Origin: Calliopsis andreniformis
Lineage: Eukaryota > Arthropoda > Insecta > Hymenoptera > Andrenidae
Reading direction: 5' to 3'
Length of the DNA stretch: 64,000 nucleotides
NCBI RefSeq assembly: GCF_051401765.1
Contig: NW_027480492.1
Coordinates: forward strand, 2,294,001 to 2,358,000
Shown: positions 22,509 through 36,197 of the stretch, piece by piece
Layout of the letters: every line of letters starts with the position of its first letter
How positions within the stretch are numbered: position 1 is the stretch's first letter
The notes under the pieces: model-generated
Database searches by the model: none
The model's input: the letters and a program-made list of their open reading frames with translations, nothing else
What the model was told of the DNA's origin: nothing
Translations under genes and position numbers: made by a program

Positions 22509-25500
22509 AATAGAATATCCTGAATTCTCATTGTTCAATACTCAATCCACAAAATTCAATAATCAAATCTCAATCCTCAAACATCAATTCTCAGCACTCA
22601 ATCCTCAATACTCAGTCCTCTCTCTTCAATCCTCCATCCTCAATCCTCAATCCTCAAGCGTCAATCCTCAACCCTCAATCCTCAACCCTCAATCCTCAGT
22701 CCTCAACCTCAATCCGGAATACTCAATTCTGAATCCTCAATCTTCAGCCGTCAGTCCTCAACAATCAATTGTCAATCCTCAATCCTCAATAGAATATCCT
22801 CAATTCACAGCTTTCAATACTCAATCCCCATTCTTCAGTCTTCATATATCAATCCACAAACATCAATTCTCATCACTCAACGCTCAACACTCAGTTCTCA
22901 ATCTTCAATCCTCAATCCTCAATCCTCAATCCTCAATCCTCAATCCTCAATCCTCAATCCTCAGTAATCAATCCTCAATCTTCAATACTGAATCGTCAAT
23001 CCTCAGTCCTCAATCCTCAATCCTCAATTCTCTTTCCTCAAACCTCAATCCTCAACCCTCAGTCCTCATCCTCAATCCTCAATCCTCAATCCTCAATCCT
23101 CAATCTTCAATCCTCAATACTCAATCCTCAATCCTCAGCCCTCATCCTCAATCGTCAATCCTCAATTCTCAGTCCTCAATCCTCAATCCTCAATTCTCAA
23201 TCCTCAATCATCAGTCCTCAGCCCTCAAACCTCAATCCTCAACCCTCAGCCCTCATCCTTAATCCTCAGTCCTCAATCCTCAATCCTCAATCCTTAATCC
23301 TCAATCCCCAATCTTCAATCCTCAGTCCCAAGTGCTCAGTCTTCAATACTCAATCCTCAATCCTCAATCTTCGATCCTCAATACTCAATCTTCAATCCGC
23401 AATCCTCAATCCTCAATTCTCAATCCTCAATCCGCGTTCTTCAATCCTCAATACCCAATCCTGAATCTTCAATCCTCAATCCTCAATCCTCAACTCTCAA
23501 TCCTCAATCCTCAATACTCAGACCTCAAACATCAATACTCAACCCTCAGTCCACGTCCTCTTTCCACAACCCTCAATCCTCAATCCTCAATCTTCAATCC
23601 TCAATCCCCTATCCTCAATCCTCAATCCTCAATCCTCAATCCTCAATCCTCGATCCACAATCCCCAATCGTCAATCCTCAATCCTCAACCATCAATCCTC
23701 AATCCTCGATCCCCAATCCTCAATCCTCAATCCTCAATCCTCATACCTCAACCTTCAATGCTCAACCATTAATCCTGAATCCTCAATCCTCAATCCTCAA
23801 TCCTCAATTCCCAATCCTCATTAGAATATCCCCAATTGTCAGTTTTCTATACTCAATCCTCAATCTTCAATATTCAAATCTCAATCCTCAAACCTCAAAC
23901 CTCAATCCTCAATGATCAATCCTCAATCCGCAATCCTCAGTCCTCAACCCTCAGCCCTCATCCTCAAGCCTCAATCCTCAATCCTCAATCCTCAATCTTC
24001 AATCCTCAATACTCTACCTTCAATCCTCAATCCTCAGTCCTCAAACCTCAATTCTGAATTCTCAATCCTGAATCCTCAATCTTCAGCCCTCAGCCCTCAA
24101 CAATCAGTTGTTAATCCTCAGTCCCAAATCCTCAATCCTCAACCCTCAGTCCTCATCCGAAATTCTCAATTCTCAGTCCTCAATCCTCAATCCTCAATCC
24201 TCAACCCACAGCCCTCATCCTCAATCCACAACCCTCAATCCTCAATCCGCAATCTTCAATCCTCAATCCTCAATCCTCAATCCTCAATCCTCAATCCTCA
24301 TTCTTCAATCCTCAATACCCAATCCTGAATCTTCAATCATCAACCCTCAATCCTCAATTCTCAATCCTCAATACTCAATCCTCAGACCTCAAACATCAAT
24401 ACTCAATCCTCAGTCCTCGTCCTCAATCCACAACCCTCAATCCTCAATCCTCAATCTTCAATCCTCAATCCTCTATCCTCAATCCTCAATCCTCAATCCT
24501 CAGTCCTCAAACCTCAATCCTGAATTCTCAATCCTGAATCCTCAATCTTCAGCCCTCAGCCCTCAACAATCAGTTGTTAATCCTCAGTCCCAAATCCTCA
24601 ATCCTCAACCCTCAGTCCTCATCCGAAATTCTCAATTCTCAGTCCTCAATCCTCAATCCTCAATCCTCAACCCACAGCCCTCATCCTCAATCCACAACCC
24701 TCAATCCTCAATCCGCAATCTTCAATCCTCAATCCTCAATCCTCAATCCTCAATCCTCAATCCTCATTCTTCAATCCTCAATACCCAATCCTGAATCTTC
24801 AATCATCAACCCTCAATCCTCAATTCTCAATCCTCAATACTCAATCCTCAGACCTCAAACATCAATACTCAATCCTCAGTCCTCGTCCTCAATCCACAAC
24901 CCTCAATCCTCAATCCTCAATCTTCAATCCTCAATCCTCTATCCTCAATCCTCAATCCTCAATCCTCAGTCCTCAAACCTCAATCCTGAATCCTCAATAC
25001 TGAATCCTCAATCTTCAGCCCTCACTCCTCAACAATCAGTTGTGAATCCTCAATCCTCAATAGAATATCCTCAATTCACAGTTTTCAATACTCAATCCCC
25101 ATTCTTCAATATTCATATCTCAATCCACAAACATCAATTCTCATCGCTCAACCCTCAACACTCAGTCCTCAATCTTCAATCCTCAATCCTCAATCCTCAA
25201 TCTTCAATTCTCAATACTCAATCTTCAATCCTCAATCCTCAATTCTCAATCCTCAATACTCAATCCTCAATCCTCGATCCTCAATCCTCAATCCTCATGC
25301 TTCAATCCTCAATACCCAATCCTCAATCTTCAATCCTCAGTCCTCAATCCTGAATTCTCAATCCTCAATCCTCAGACCTCAAACATCAATGCTCAACCCT
25401 CAGTCCTCGTCCTCAATCCACAACTCTCAATCCTCAATCCTCAATCCTCAAACCTCAATCCTCAACCGTCAGTCCTCTTCCTCAATCCTCAAACATCAAT

Positions 25501-25616
25501 ACTCAATCCTCAATCCTCAATCCTCAATCCTCAATCCTCAATCCTCAATATTCAACACACAATCCTCAGCCATGGATACTCAATACTCAACCATCAATCC
25601 TCAATTCTCAATACCC
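22509..25616 (+). repeat. 2.64-kb HOR unit beta-2 with a 466-bp internal duplication
   Basis: 3,108 bp, that is 2,642 plus 466. B, A2 and M match beta-1 at offset 5,709 up to about 23,800, where beta-1 diverges into its own duplication. It has CCATGGATAC and the beta form of B. The J region is tandemly duplicated. Relative to beta-3 (33,549) the offset is ~11,040 before the duplication and 10,581 after it, so beta-3 is the unduplicated form. Confidence 0.9.
24055..24986 (+). repeat. 466-bp tandem duplication of the J segment
   Basis: About 24,055-24,520 and 24,521-24,986 are direct copies. The private variant CTCATCCGAAATTC (CTCATCCTAAATTC elsewhere) occurs in both (near 24,152 and 24,618), so the substitution came first and the duplication second. 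The edge lies in the shared AATCCTGAA-type heptads. Absent from all other HOR units. Confidence 0.92.
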
Positions 25617-26050
25617 AATAGAATATCCTGAATTCTCATTGTTCAATACTCAATCCACAAAATTCAATAATCAAATCTCAATCCTCAAACATCAATTCTC
25701 AGCACTCAATCCTCAATACTCAGTCCTCTCTCTTCAATCCTCCATCCTCAATCCTCAATCCTCAAGCGTCAATCCTCAACCCTCAATCCTCAACCCTCAA
25801 TCCTCAGTCCTCAACCTCAATCCGGAATCCTCAATTCTGAATCCTCAATCTTCAGCCGTCAGTCCTCAACAATCAATTGTCAATCCTCAATCCTCAATAG
25901 AATATCCTCAATTCACAGCTTTCAATACTCAATCCCCATTCTTCAATCTTCATATATCAATCCACAAACATCAATTCTCATTACTCAACGCTCAACACTC
26001 AGTTCTCAATCTTCAATCCTCAATCCTCAATCCTCAATCCTCAATCCTCA

Positions 26051-28165
26051 ATCCTCAGTAATCAATCCTCAATCTTCAATACTGAATCGTCAATCCTCAG
26101 TCCTCAATCCTCAATCCTCGATCCCCAATCCTCAAAATTCAATCCTCACTCCTCAGCCCTCAAACCTCAATCCTCAACCCTCAGCCCTCATCTTCAATCC
26201 TCAATCCTCATTCCTCAATCCTCAATCTTCAATCCTCAATACTCAACCTTCAATCCTCAATCCTCAGTCCTCAAACCTCAATCCTTATTCTTCAATACTC
26301 AATACCCAATCCTCAATCTTCAATCCTCAATCCTCAATCCTCAATCCTCAATCTTCAATCCTCAATGCTCAACCTTCAATCCTCAATCCTCAGTTCTCAA
26401 ACCTCAATTCTGAATTCTCAATCCTGAATCCTCAATCTTCAGCCCTCAGTCCTCAGCAATCAGTTGTCAATCCTAAGTCCCAAATCCTCAACCATCAACC
26501 GTCAGTCCTCAATTCACAATCCTCAATCCTCAATGTTCAACCATCAATCATCAATCCTCAATGTTCAATCCTCAACACTCAATCCTCAATTCTCAATCCT
26601 CAATGCTCTATACTCAATCCTCAATCCTCAATCCTCAATCCTCAATCCACAATCCCCAATCGTCAATCCTCAATCCTCAACCATCAATCCTCAATCCTCG
26701 ATCCCCAATCCTCAGTCCACGACACTCAACCTTCAATCCTCAAACCTCAATCGTCAATCCTCAATCCACAATCCCCAATCGTCAATCCTCAATCCTCAAC
26801 CATCAATCCTCAATCCTCGATCCCCAATCCTCAATCCTCAATCGTCAATCCTCAAACCTCAACCTTCAATGCTCAACCCTTAACCCTGTTTCCTCAATCC
26901 TCAATCCTCAATTTTCAATCCACAATAGAATAACCTCAATTCTCAGTTTTCTATACTCAGGCCTCAATCTTCAATCGTCAGTCCTCAATCCTCAATCTAC
27001 AACCCTCAATCCTCAATCCTCAGTCCACGACACTCAACCTTCAATCCTCAAACCTCAATCGTCAATCCTCAATCCTCAACCTACAATCCTCAAACCTTAA
27101 TCCTCAATCCTCATTCTTCAATCCTCAATACCCAATCCTGAATCTTCAATCCTCAATCCTCAATCCTCAACTCTCAATCCTCAATCCTCCATCCTCAGAC
27201 CTCAAACATCAACACTCAATCCTCAGACCTCGTCCTCAATCCACAACCCTCAATCCTCAATCCTCAATCTTCAATCCTCAATCCTCAATCCTCAATCCTC
27301 AATCCTCAATCCTCAGTCCTCAAACCTCAATCCTGAATCCTCAATCCTGAATCCTCAATCTTCAGCCACCACTCCTCAACAATCAGTTGTCAATCCTCAA
27401 TCCTCAATAGAGTATCATCAATTCACAGTTTTCATTACTCAATACTCAATCTGCAATCTTGAAATCTCTATCCACAAACATCAATTCTCATCACTCAACC
27501 ATCAACACTCAGTCCCCAATCCTCAATATTCAATCCTCAATCCTCAATCCACAATCCTCAAACTTCAATCCTCACTCCTCAGCCCTCAAACTTGAATCCT
27601 CAACCCTCAGCCCTCATCTTCAATCCTCACTCCTCAATCCTCAATCCTCAATCTTCAATCCTCAATACTCAACCTTCAATCCTCAATCCTCAGTCCTCAA
27701 ACCTCAATCCTTATTCTTCAATACTTAATACCCAATCCTCAATCTTCAATCCTCAATCCTCAATCCTCAATTCTCAATCCTCAATCCTCAGTCCTCAGCC
27801 CTCAAACCTCAATCCTCAACCCTCGGTCCTCATCCTCAATCCTCAATCCTCAATCCTCAATCATCAATCTTCAATCCTCAATACTCAACATTCAATCCTC
27901 AATCCTCAGTTCTCAAACCTCAATTCTGAATTCTCAATCCTGAATCCTCAATCTTCAGCCCTCAGTCCTCAACAATCTGTTGTGAATCCTCAGTCCCAAA
28001 TCCTCAATCCTCAACCCTCAGTCCTCATCCTAAATTCTCAATTCTCAGTCCTCAATCCTCAATCCTCAATCCTCAACCCACAGCCCTCATCCTCAATCCA
28101 CAACCCTCAATCCTCAATCCGCAATCTTCAATCCTCAATCCTCAACCCTCAATCCTCAATCCTCA
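26051..28165 (+). repeat. Block X, copy 2 (X2), 2,115-bp tandem unit
   Basis: Starts with a G segment (CAGTAATCA) and runs through heptads, the E block (landmark AATAGAATAACC near 26,924), C landmark (27,406) and J landmark with CAATCTGTTGTG. X3 repeats it at exact offset 2,115 at every landmark. From about 26,128 it matches X1 at offset 15,458. A private variant is CTCAAAATTC near 26,143. Confidence 0.9.
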
Positions 28166-30437
28166 ATCCTCAGTAATCAATCCTCAATCTTCAATACTGA
28201 ATCGTCAATCCTCAGTCCTCAATCCTCAATCCTCGATCCCCAATCCTCAAACTTCAATCCTCACTCCTCAGCCCTCAAACCTCAATCCTCAACCCTCAGC
28301 CCTCATCTTCAATCCTCAATCCTCATTCCTCAATCCTCAATCTTCAATCCTCAATACTCAACCTTCAATCCTCAATCCTCAGTCCTCAAACCTCAATCCT
28401 TATTCTTCAATACTCAATACCCAATCCTCAATCTTCGATCCTCAATCCTCAATCCTCAATCCTCAATCTTCAATCCTCAATGCTCAACCTTCAATCCTCA
28501 ATCCTCAGTTCTCAAACCTCAATTCTGAATTCTCAATCCTGAATCCTCAATCTTCAGCCCTCAGTCCTCAGCAATCAGTTGTCAATCCTAAGTCCCAAAT
28601 CCTCAACCATCAACCGTCAGTCCTCAATTCACAATCCTCAATCCTCAATGTTCAACCATCAATCATCAATCCTCAATGTTCAATCCTCAACACTCAATCC
28701 TCAATTCTCAATCCTCAATGCTCTATACTCAATCCTCAATCCTCAATCCTCAATCCTCAATCCACAATCCCCAATCGTCAATCCTCAATCCTCAACCATC
28801 AATCCTCAATCCTCGATCCCCAATCCTCAGTCCACGACACTCAACCTTCAATCCTCAAACCTCAATCGTCAATCCTCAATCCACAATCCCCAATCGTCAA
28901 TCCTCAATCCTCAACCATCAATCCTCAATCCTCGATCCCCAATCCTCAATCCTCAATCGTCAATCCTCAAACCTCAACCTTCAATGCTCAACCCTTAACC
29001 CTGCTTCCTCAATCCTCAATCCTCAATTTTCAATCCACAATAGAATAACCTCAATTCTCAGTTTTCTATACTCAGGCCTCAATCTTCAATCGTCAGTCCT
29101 CAATCCTCAATCTACAACCCTCAATCCTCAATCCTCAGTCCACGACACTCAACCTTCAATCCTCAAACCTCAATCGTCAATCCTCAATCCTCAACCTACA
29201 ATCCTCAAACCTTAATCCTCAATCCTCATTCTTCAATCCTCAATACCCAATCCTGAATCTTCAATCCTCAATCCTCAATCCTCAACTCTCAATCCTCAAT
29301 CCTCCATCCTCAGACCTCAAACATCAACACTCAATCCTCAGACCTCGTCCTCAATCCACAACCCTCAATCCTCAATCCTCAATCTTCAATCCTCAATCCT
29401 CAATCCTCAATCCTCAATCCTCAATCCTCAGTCCTCAAACCTCAATCCTGAATCCTCAATCCTGAATCCTCAATCTTCAGCCACCACTCCTCAACAATCA
29501 GTTATCAATCCTCAATCCTCAATAGAGTATCATCAATTCACAGTTTTCATTACTCAATACTCAATCTGCAATCTTGAAATCTCTATCCACAAACATCAAT
29601 TCTCATCACTCAACCATCAACACTCAGTCCCCAATCCTCAATATTCAATCCTCAATCCTCAATCCACAATCCTCAAACTTCAATCCTCACTCCTCAGCCC
29701 TCAAACCTGAATCCTCAACCCTCAGCCCTCATCTTCAATCCTCACTCCTCAATCCTCAATCCTCAATCTTCAATCCTCAATACTCAACCTTCAATCCTCA
29801 ATCCTCAGTCCTCAAACCTCAATCCTTATTCTTCAATACTTAATACCCAATCCTCAATCTTCAATCCTCAATCCTCAATCCTCAATTCTCAATCCTCAAT
29901 CCTCAGTCCTCAGCCCTCAAACCTCAATCCTCAACCCTCGGTCCTCATCCTCAATCCTCAATCCTCAATCCTCAATCATCAATCTTCAATCCTCAATACT
30001 CAACATTCAATCCTCAATCCTCAGTTCTCAAACCTCAATTCTGAATTCTCAATCCTGAATCCTCAATCTTCAGCCCTCAGTCCTCAACAATCTGTTGTGA
30101 ATCCTCAGTCCCAAATCCTCAATCCTCAACCCTCAGTCCTCATCCTAAATTCTCAATTCTCAGTCCTCAATCCTCAATCCTCAATCCTCAACCCACAGCC
30201 CTCATCCTCAATCCACAACCCTCAATCCTCAATCCGCAATCTTCAATCCTCAATCCTCAACCCTCAATCCTCAATCCTCAATCCTCATTCTTCAATCCTC
30301 AATACCCAATCCTGAATCTTCAATCCTCAATCCTCAATCCTCAATTCTCAATCCTCAACCCTCAATCCTCAGACCTCAAACATCAATACTCAATCCTCAG
30401 TCCTCGTCCTCAATCCACAACCCTCAATCCTCAATCC
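28166..30437 (+). repeat. Block X, copy 3 (X3)
   Basis: A tandem copy of X2 that extends about 150 bases further into the sequence also found at 12,700-12,850 in X1. C landmark at 29,521, E landmark near 29,039. Private variants include CCCTGCTTCC near 29,000 (CCCTGTTTCC in X1 and X2) and CAGTTATCAATCC near 29,498. It ends abruptly near 30,437 in A1-tail sequence. Confidence 0.9.
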
Positions 30438-30920
30438 TCAATCCTCAATCCTCATGCTTCAATCCTCAATACCCAATCCTCAATCTTCAATTCTCAGTCC
30501 TCAATCCTGAATTCTCAATCCCCAATCCTCAATCCTCAGACCTCAAACATCAATACTCAACACTCAGTCCTCGTCCTCAATCCACAACTCTCAATCCTCA
30601 ATCCTCAATCCTCGATCCTCAATCCTCAATCCTCAGTAATCAATCCTCAATCTTCAATACTGAATCGTCAATCCTCAGTCCTCAATCCTCAATCCTCAAT
30701 TCTCTTTCCTCAAACCTCAATCCTCAACCCTCAGTCCTCATCCTCAATCCTCAATCCTCAATCCTCGATCCTCAATCCTCAATCCTCATGCTTCAATCCT
30801 CAATACCCAATCCTCAATCTTCAATCCTCAATCCTCAATCCTCAATCCTCAATATTCAACACACAATCCTCAGCCATGGATCCTCAATACTCAACCATCA
30901 ATCCTCAATTCTCAATACCC
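30438..30920 (+). repeat. Scrambled junction of A1 tail, G segment and A1 tail
   Basis: CTCATGCTTC occurs twice (near 30,452 and 30,787). Between them sits a G segment with CAGTAATCA, AATACTGAATCG and CTCTTTCC, which in regular units follows A2, not A1. Each switch lies in a CTCGATCC heptad tract (near 30,611 and 30,766), so the shared CTCGATCCTCAATCC sequence probably served as the crossover site. Confidence 0.75.
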
Positions 30921-33548
30921 AATAGAATATCCTGAATTCTCATGGTTCAATACTCAATCCACAAAATCCAATAATCAAACCTCAGTCCTCAAACATCAAT
31001 TCTCAGCACTCAATCCTCAATACTCAGTCCTCTCTCTTCAATCCTCCATCCTCTATTCTCAATCCTCAAGCGTCAATCCTCAACCCTCAATCCTCAACCC
31101 TCAATCCTCAGTCCTCAACCTCAATCCGGAATCCTCAATTCTTAATCCTCAATCTTCAGCCGTCAGTCCTCAACAATCAATTGTCAATCCTCAATCCTCA
31201 ATAGAATATCCTCAATTCACAGCTTTCAATACTCAATCCCCATTCTTCAGTCTTCATATATCAATCCACAAACATCAACTCTCATCACTCAACGCTCAAC
31301 ACTCAGTTCTCAATCTTCAATCCTGAATCCTCAATCCTCAATCCTCAATCCTCAATCCTCAATCCTCAGTAATCAATCCTCAATCTTCAATACTGAATCG
31401 TCAATCCTCAGTCCTCAATCCTCAATCCTCAATTCTCTTTCCTCAAACCTCAATCCTCAACCCTCAGTCCTCATCCTCAATCCTCAATCCTCAATCCTCA
31501 ATCCTCAATCTTCAATCCTCAATACTCAATCCTCAATCCTCAGCCCTCATCCTCAATCGTCAATCCTCAATTCTCAGTCCTCAATCCTCAATCCTCAATT
31601 CTCAATCCTCAATCATCAGTCCTCAGCCCTTAAACCTCAATCCTCAACCCTCAGGCCTCATCCTTAATCCTCAGTCCTCAATCCTCAATCCTCAATCCTT
31701 AATCCTCAATCCCCAATCTTCAATCCTCAGTCCCAAATGCTCAGTCTTCAATACTCAATCCTCAATCCTCAATCTTCGATCCTCAATACTCAATATTCAA
31801 TCCGCAATCCTCAATCCTCAATTCTCAATCCTCAATCCGCGTTCTCCAATCCTCAATACCCAATCCTGAATCTTCAATCCTCAATCCTCAATCCTCAACT
31901 CTCAATCCTCAATCCTCAATACTCAGACCTCAAACATCAATACTCAACCCTCAGTCCACGTCCTCTTTCCACAAACCTCAATCCTCAATCCTCAATCTTC
32001 AATACTCAATCCCCTATCCTCAATCCTCAATCCTCAATCCTCAATCCTCAATCCTCGATCCACAATCCCCAATCGTCAATCCTCAATCCTCAACCATCAA
32101 TCCTCAATCCTCGATCCCCAATCCTCAATCCTCAATCCTCAATCCTCAAACCTCAACCTTCAATGCTCAACCATTAATCCTGAATCCTCAATCCTCAATT
32201 CCCAATCCTCATTAGAATATCCTCAATTGTCAGTTTTCTATACTCAATCCTCAATCTTCAATATTCAAATCTCAATCCTCAAACCTCAAACCTCAATCCT
32301 CAATGATCAATCCTCAATCCGCAATCCTCAGTCCTCAACCCTCAGCCCTCATCCTCATGCCTCAATCCTCAATCCTCAATCCTCAATCTTCAATCCTCAA
32401 TACTCTACCTTCAATCCTCAATCCTCAGTCCTCAAACCTCAATTCTGAATTCTCAATCCTGAATCCTCAATCTTCAGCCCTCAGCCCTCAACAATCAGTT
32501 GTTAATCCTCAGTCCCAAATCCTCAATCCTCAACCCTCAGTCCTCATCCTAAATTCTCAATTCTCAGTCCTCAATCCTCAATCCTCAATCCTCAACGCAC
32601 AGCCCTCATCCTCAATCCACAACCCTCAATCCTCAATCCGCAATCTTCAATCCTCAATCCTCAATCCTCAATCCTCAATCCTCAATCCTCATTCTTCAAT
32701 CCTCAATACCCAATTCTGAATCTTCAATCCTCAACCCTCAATCGTCAATTCTCAATCCTCAATACTCAATCCTCAGACCTCAAACATCAATACTCAATCC
32801 TCAGTCCTCGTCCTCAATCCACAACCCTCAATCCTCAATCCTCAATCTTCAATCCTCAATCCTCTATCCTCAATCCTCAATCCTCAATCCTCAGTCCTCA
32901 AACCTCAATCCTGAATCCTCAATACTGAATCCTCAATCTTCAGCCCTCACTCCTCAACAATCAGTTGTGAATCCTCAATCCTCAATAGAATATCCTCAAT
33001 TCACAGTTTTCAATACTCAATCCCCATTCTTCAATATTCATATCTCAATCCACAAACATCAATTCTCATCGCTCAACCCTCAACACTCAGTCCTCAATCT
33101 TCAATCCTCAATCCTCAATCCTCAATCTATAATTCTCAATACTCAATCTTCAATCCTCAATCCTCAATTCTCAATCCTCAATACTCAATCCTCAATCCTC
33201 GATCCTCAATCCTCAATCCTCATGCTTCAATCCTCAATACCCAATCCTCAATCTTCAATCCTCAGTCCTCAATCCTGAATTCTCAATCCTCAATCCTCAA
33301 TCCTCAGACCTCAAACATCAATACTCAACCCTCAGTCCTCGTCCTCAATCCACAACTCTCAATCCTCAATCCTCAATCCTCAAACCTCAATCCTCAACCG
33401 TCAGACCTCTTCCTCAATCCTCAAACATCAATACTCAATCCTCAATCCTCAATCCTCAATCCTCAATCCTCAATCCTCAATATTCAACACACAATCCTCA
33501 GCCATGGATACTCAATACTCAACCATCAATGCTCAATTCTCAATACCC
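30921..33548 (+). repeat. 2.64-kb HOR unit alpha-3
   Basis: 2,628 bp. It matches alpha-2 at offset 11,054 up to M and 11,040 from D on, so 14 bases (two heptads) are lost just before D (near 32,190). CCATGGATCC precedes B, and M has CCGCGTTCTCC. Private variants: CAATATTCAATCCGC in M, and CATCAACTCTCATC in A2. Confidence 0.9.
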
Positions 33549-36197
33549 AATAGAATATCCTGAATTCTCATTGTTCAATACTCAATCCACAAAATTCAAT
33601 AATCAAATCTCAATCCTCAAACATCAATTCTCAGCACTCAATCCTCAATACTCAGTCCTCTCTCTTCAATCCTCCATCCTCAATCCTCAATCCTCAAGCG
33701 TCAATCCTCAACCCTCAATCCTCAACCCTCAATCCTCAGTCCTCAACCTCAATCCGGAATACTCAATTCTGAATCCTCAATCTTCAGCCGTCAGTCCTCA
33801 ACAATCAATTGTCAATCCTCAATCCTCAATAGAATATCCTCAATTCACAGATTTCAATACTCAATCCCCATTCTTCAGTCTTCATATATCAATCCACAAA
33901 CATCAATTCTCATCACTCAACGCTCAACACTCAGTTCTCAACCTTCAATCCTCAATCCTCAATCCTCAATCCTCAATCCTCAATCCTCAATCCTCAATCC
34001 TCAATCCTCAGTAATCAATCCTCAATCTTCAATACTGAATCGTCAATCCTCAGTCCTCAATCCTCAATCCTCAATTCTCTTTCCTCAAACCTCAATCCTC
34101 AACCCTCAGTCCTCATCCTCAATCCTCAATCCTCAATCCTCAATCCTCAATCTTCAATCCTCAATACTCAATCCTCAATCCTCAGCCCTCATCCTCAATC
34201 GTCAATCCTCAATTCTCAGTCCTCAATCCTCAATCCTCAATTCTCAATCCTCAATCATCAGTCCTCAGCCCTCAAACCTCAATCCTCAACCCTCAGCCCT
34301 CATCCTTAATCCTCAGTCCTCAATCCTCAATCCTCAATCCTTAATCCTCAATCCCCAATCTTCAATCCTCAGTCTCAAGTGCTCAGTCTTCAATACTCAA
34401 TCCTCAATCCTCAATCTTCGATCCTCAATACTCAATCTTCAATCCGCAATCCTCAATCCTCAATTCTCAATCCTCAATCCGCGTTCTTCAATCCTCAATA
34501 CCCAATCCTGAATCTTCAATCCTCAATCCTCAATCCTCAACTCTCAATCCTCAATCCTCAATACTCAGACCTCAAACATCAATACTCAACCCTCAGTCCA
34601 CGTCCTCTTTCCACAACCCTCAATCCTCAATCCTCAATCTTCAATCCTCAATCCCCTATCCTCAATCCTCAATCCTCAATCCTCAATCCTCAATCCTCGA
34701 TCCACAATCCCCAATCGTCAATCCTCAATCCTCAACCATCAATCCTCAATCCTCGATCCCCAATCCTCAATCCTCAATCCTCAATCCTCAAACCTCAACC
34801 TTCAATGCTCAACCATTAATCCTGAATCCTCAATCCTCAATCCTCAATCCTCAATTCCCAATCCTCATTAGAATATCCCCAATTGTCAGTTTTCTATACT
34901 CAATCCTCAATCTTCAATATTCAAATCTCAATCCTCAAACCTCAAACCTCAATCCTCAATGATCAATCCTCAATCCGCAATCCTCAGTCCTCAACCCTCA
35001 GCCCTCATCCTCAAGCCTCAATCCTCAATCCTCAATCCTCAATCTTCAATCCTCAATACTCTACCTTCAATCCTCAATCCTCAGTCCTCAAACCTCAATT
35101 CTGAATTCTCAATCCTGAATCCTCAATCTTCAGTCCTCAGCCCTCAACAATCAGTTGTTAATCCTCAGTCCCAAATCCTCAATCCTCAACCCTCAGTCCT
35201 CATCCTAAATTCTCAATTCTCAGTCCTCAATCCTCAATCCTCAATCCTCAACCCACAGCCCTCATCCTCAATCCACAACCCTCAATCCTCAATCCGCAAT
35301 CTTCAATCCTCAATCCTCAATCCTCAATCCTCAATCCTCAATCCTCATACTTCAATCCTCAATACCCAATCCTGAATCTTCAATCATCAACCCTCAATCC
35401 TCAATTCTCAATCCTCAATACTCAATCCTCAGACCTCAAACATCAATACTCAATCCTCAGTCCTCGTCCTCAATCCACAACCCTCAATCCTCAATCCTCA
35501 ATCTTCAATCCTCAATCCTCTATCCTCAATCCTCAATCCTCAATCCTCAGTCCTCAAACCTCAATCCTGAATCCTCAATACTGAATCCTCAATCTTCAGC
35601 CCTCACTCCTCAACAATCAGTTGTGAATCCTCAATCCTCAATAGAATATCCTCAATTCACAGTTTTCAATACTCAATCCCCATTCTTCAATATTCATATC
35701 TCAATCCACAAACATCAATTCTCATCGCTCAACCCTCAACACTCAGTCCTCAATCTTCAATCCTCAATCCTCAATCCTCAATCTTCAATTCTCAATACTC
35801 AATCTTCAATCCTCAATCCTCAATTCTCAATCCTCAATACTCAATCCTCAATCCTCGATCCTCAATCCTCAATCCTCATGCTTCAATCCTCAATACCCAA
35901 TCCTCAATCTTCAATCCTCAGTCCTCAATCCTGAATTCTCAATCCTCAATCCTCAGACCTCAAACATCAATGCTCAACCCTCAGTCCTCGTCCTCAATCC
36001 ACAACTCTCAATCCTCAATCCTCAATCCTCAAACCTCAATCCTCAACCGTCAGTCCTCTTCCTCAATCCTCAAACATCAATACTCAATCCTCAATCCTCA
36101 ATCCTCAATCCTCAATCCTCAATCCTCAATATTCAACACACAATCCTCAGCCATGGATACTCAATACTCAACCATCAATCCTCAATTCTCAATACCC
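33549..36197 (+). repeat. 2.64-kb HOR unit beta-3
   Basis: 2,649 bp. It matches beta-2 at offset 11,040-11,047 and lacks the 466-bp duplication. It carries CCATGGATAC and CTCATTGTTC. Private variants: CACAGATTTC in A2 (CACAGCTTTC elsewhere) and CAGTCTCAAGTGC before M. Confidence 0.9.

Larger units (their letters stand above)
25617..30920 (+). repeat. HOR unit gamma-1, interrupted by X2 and X3
   Basis: B (25,617) and A2 (about 25,904) carry gamma hallmarks shared only with 36,198: AATCCGGAATCC, CCCCATTCTTCAATC in A2, and CTCATTACTCAACGC. After the G segment at about 26,120 the unit switches to block X. From about 30,438 it returns to fragments of A1 tail, G segment and A1 tail before the next B. 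M, D and J of the 2.64-kb order are missing. Confidence 0.85.

Noticed and set aside
14974..34819. Near-identical 146-codon frames recurring seven times (M segments) as a gene family
   Set aside because: Their similarity follows from duplication of whole 2.64-kb units, non-coding parts included, with no sign that codons are better kept than the flanking sequence. They end wherever a heptad variant makes a stop.
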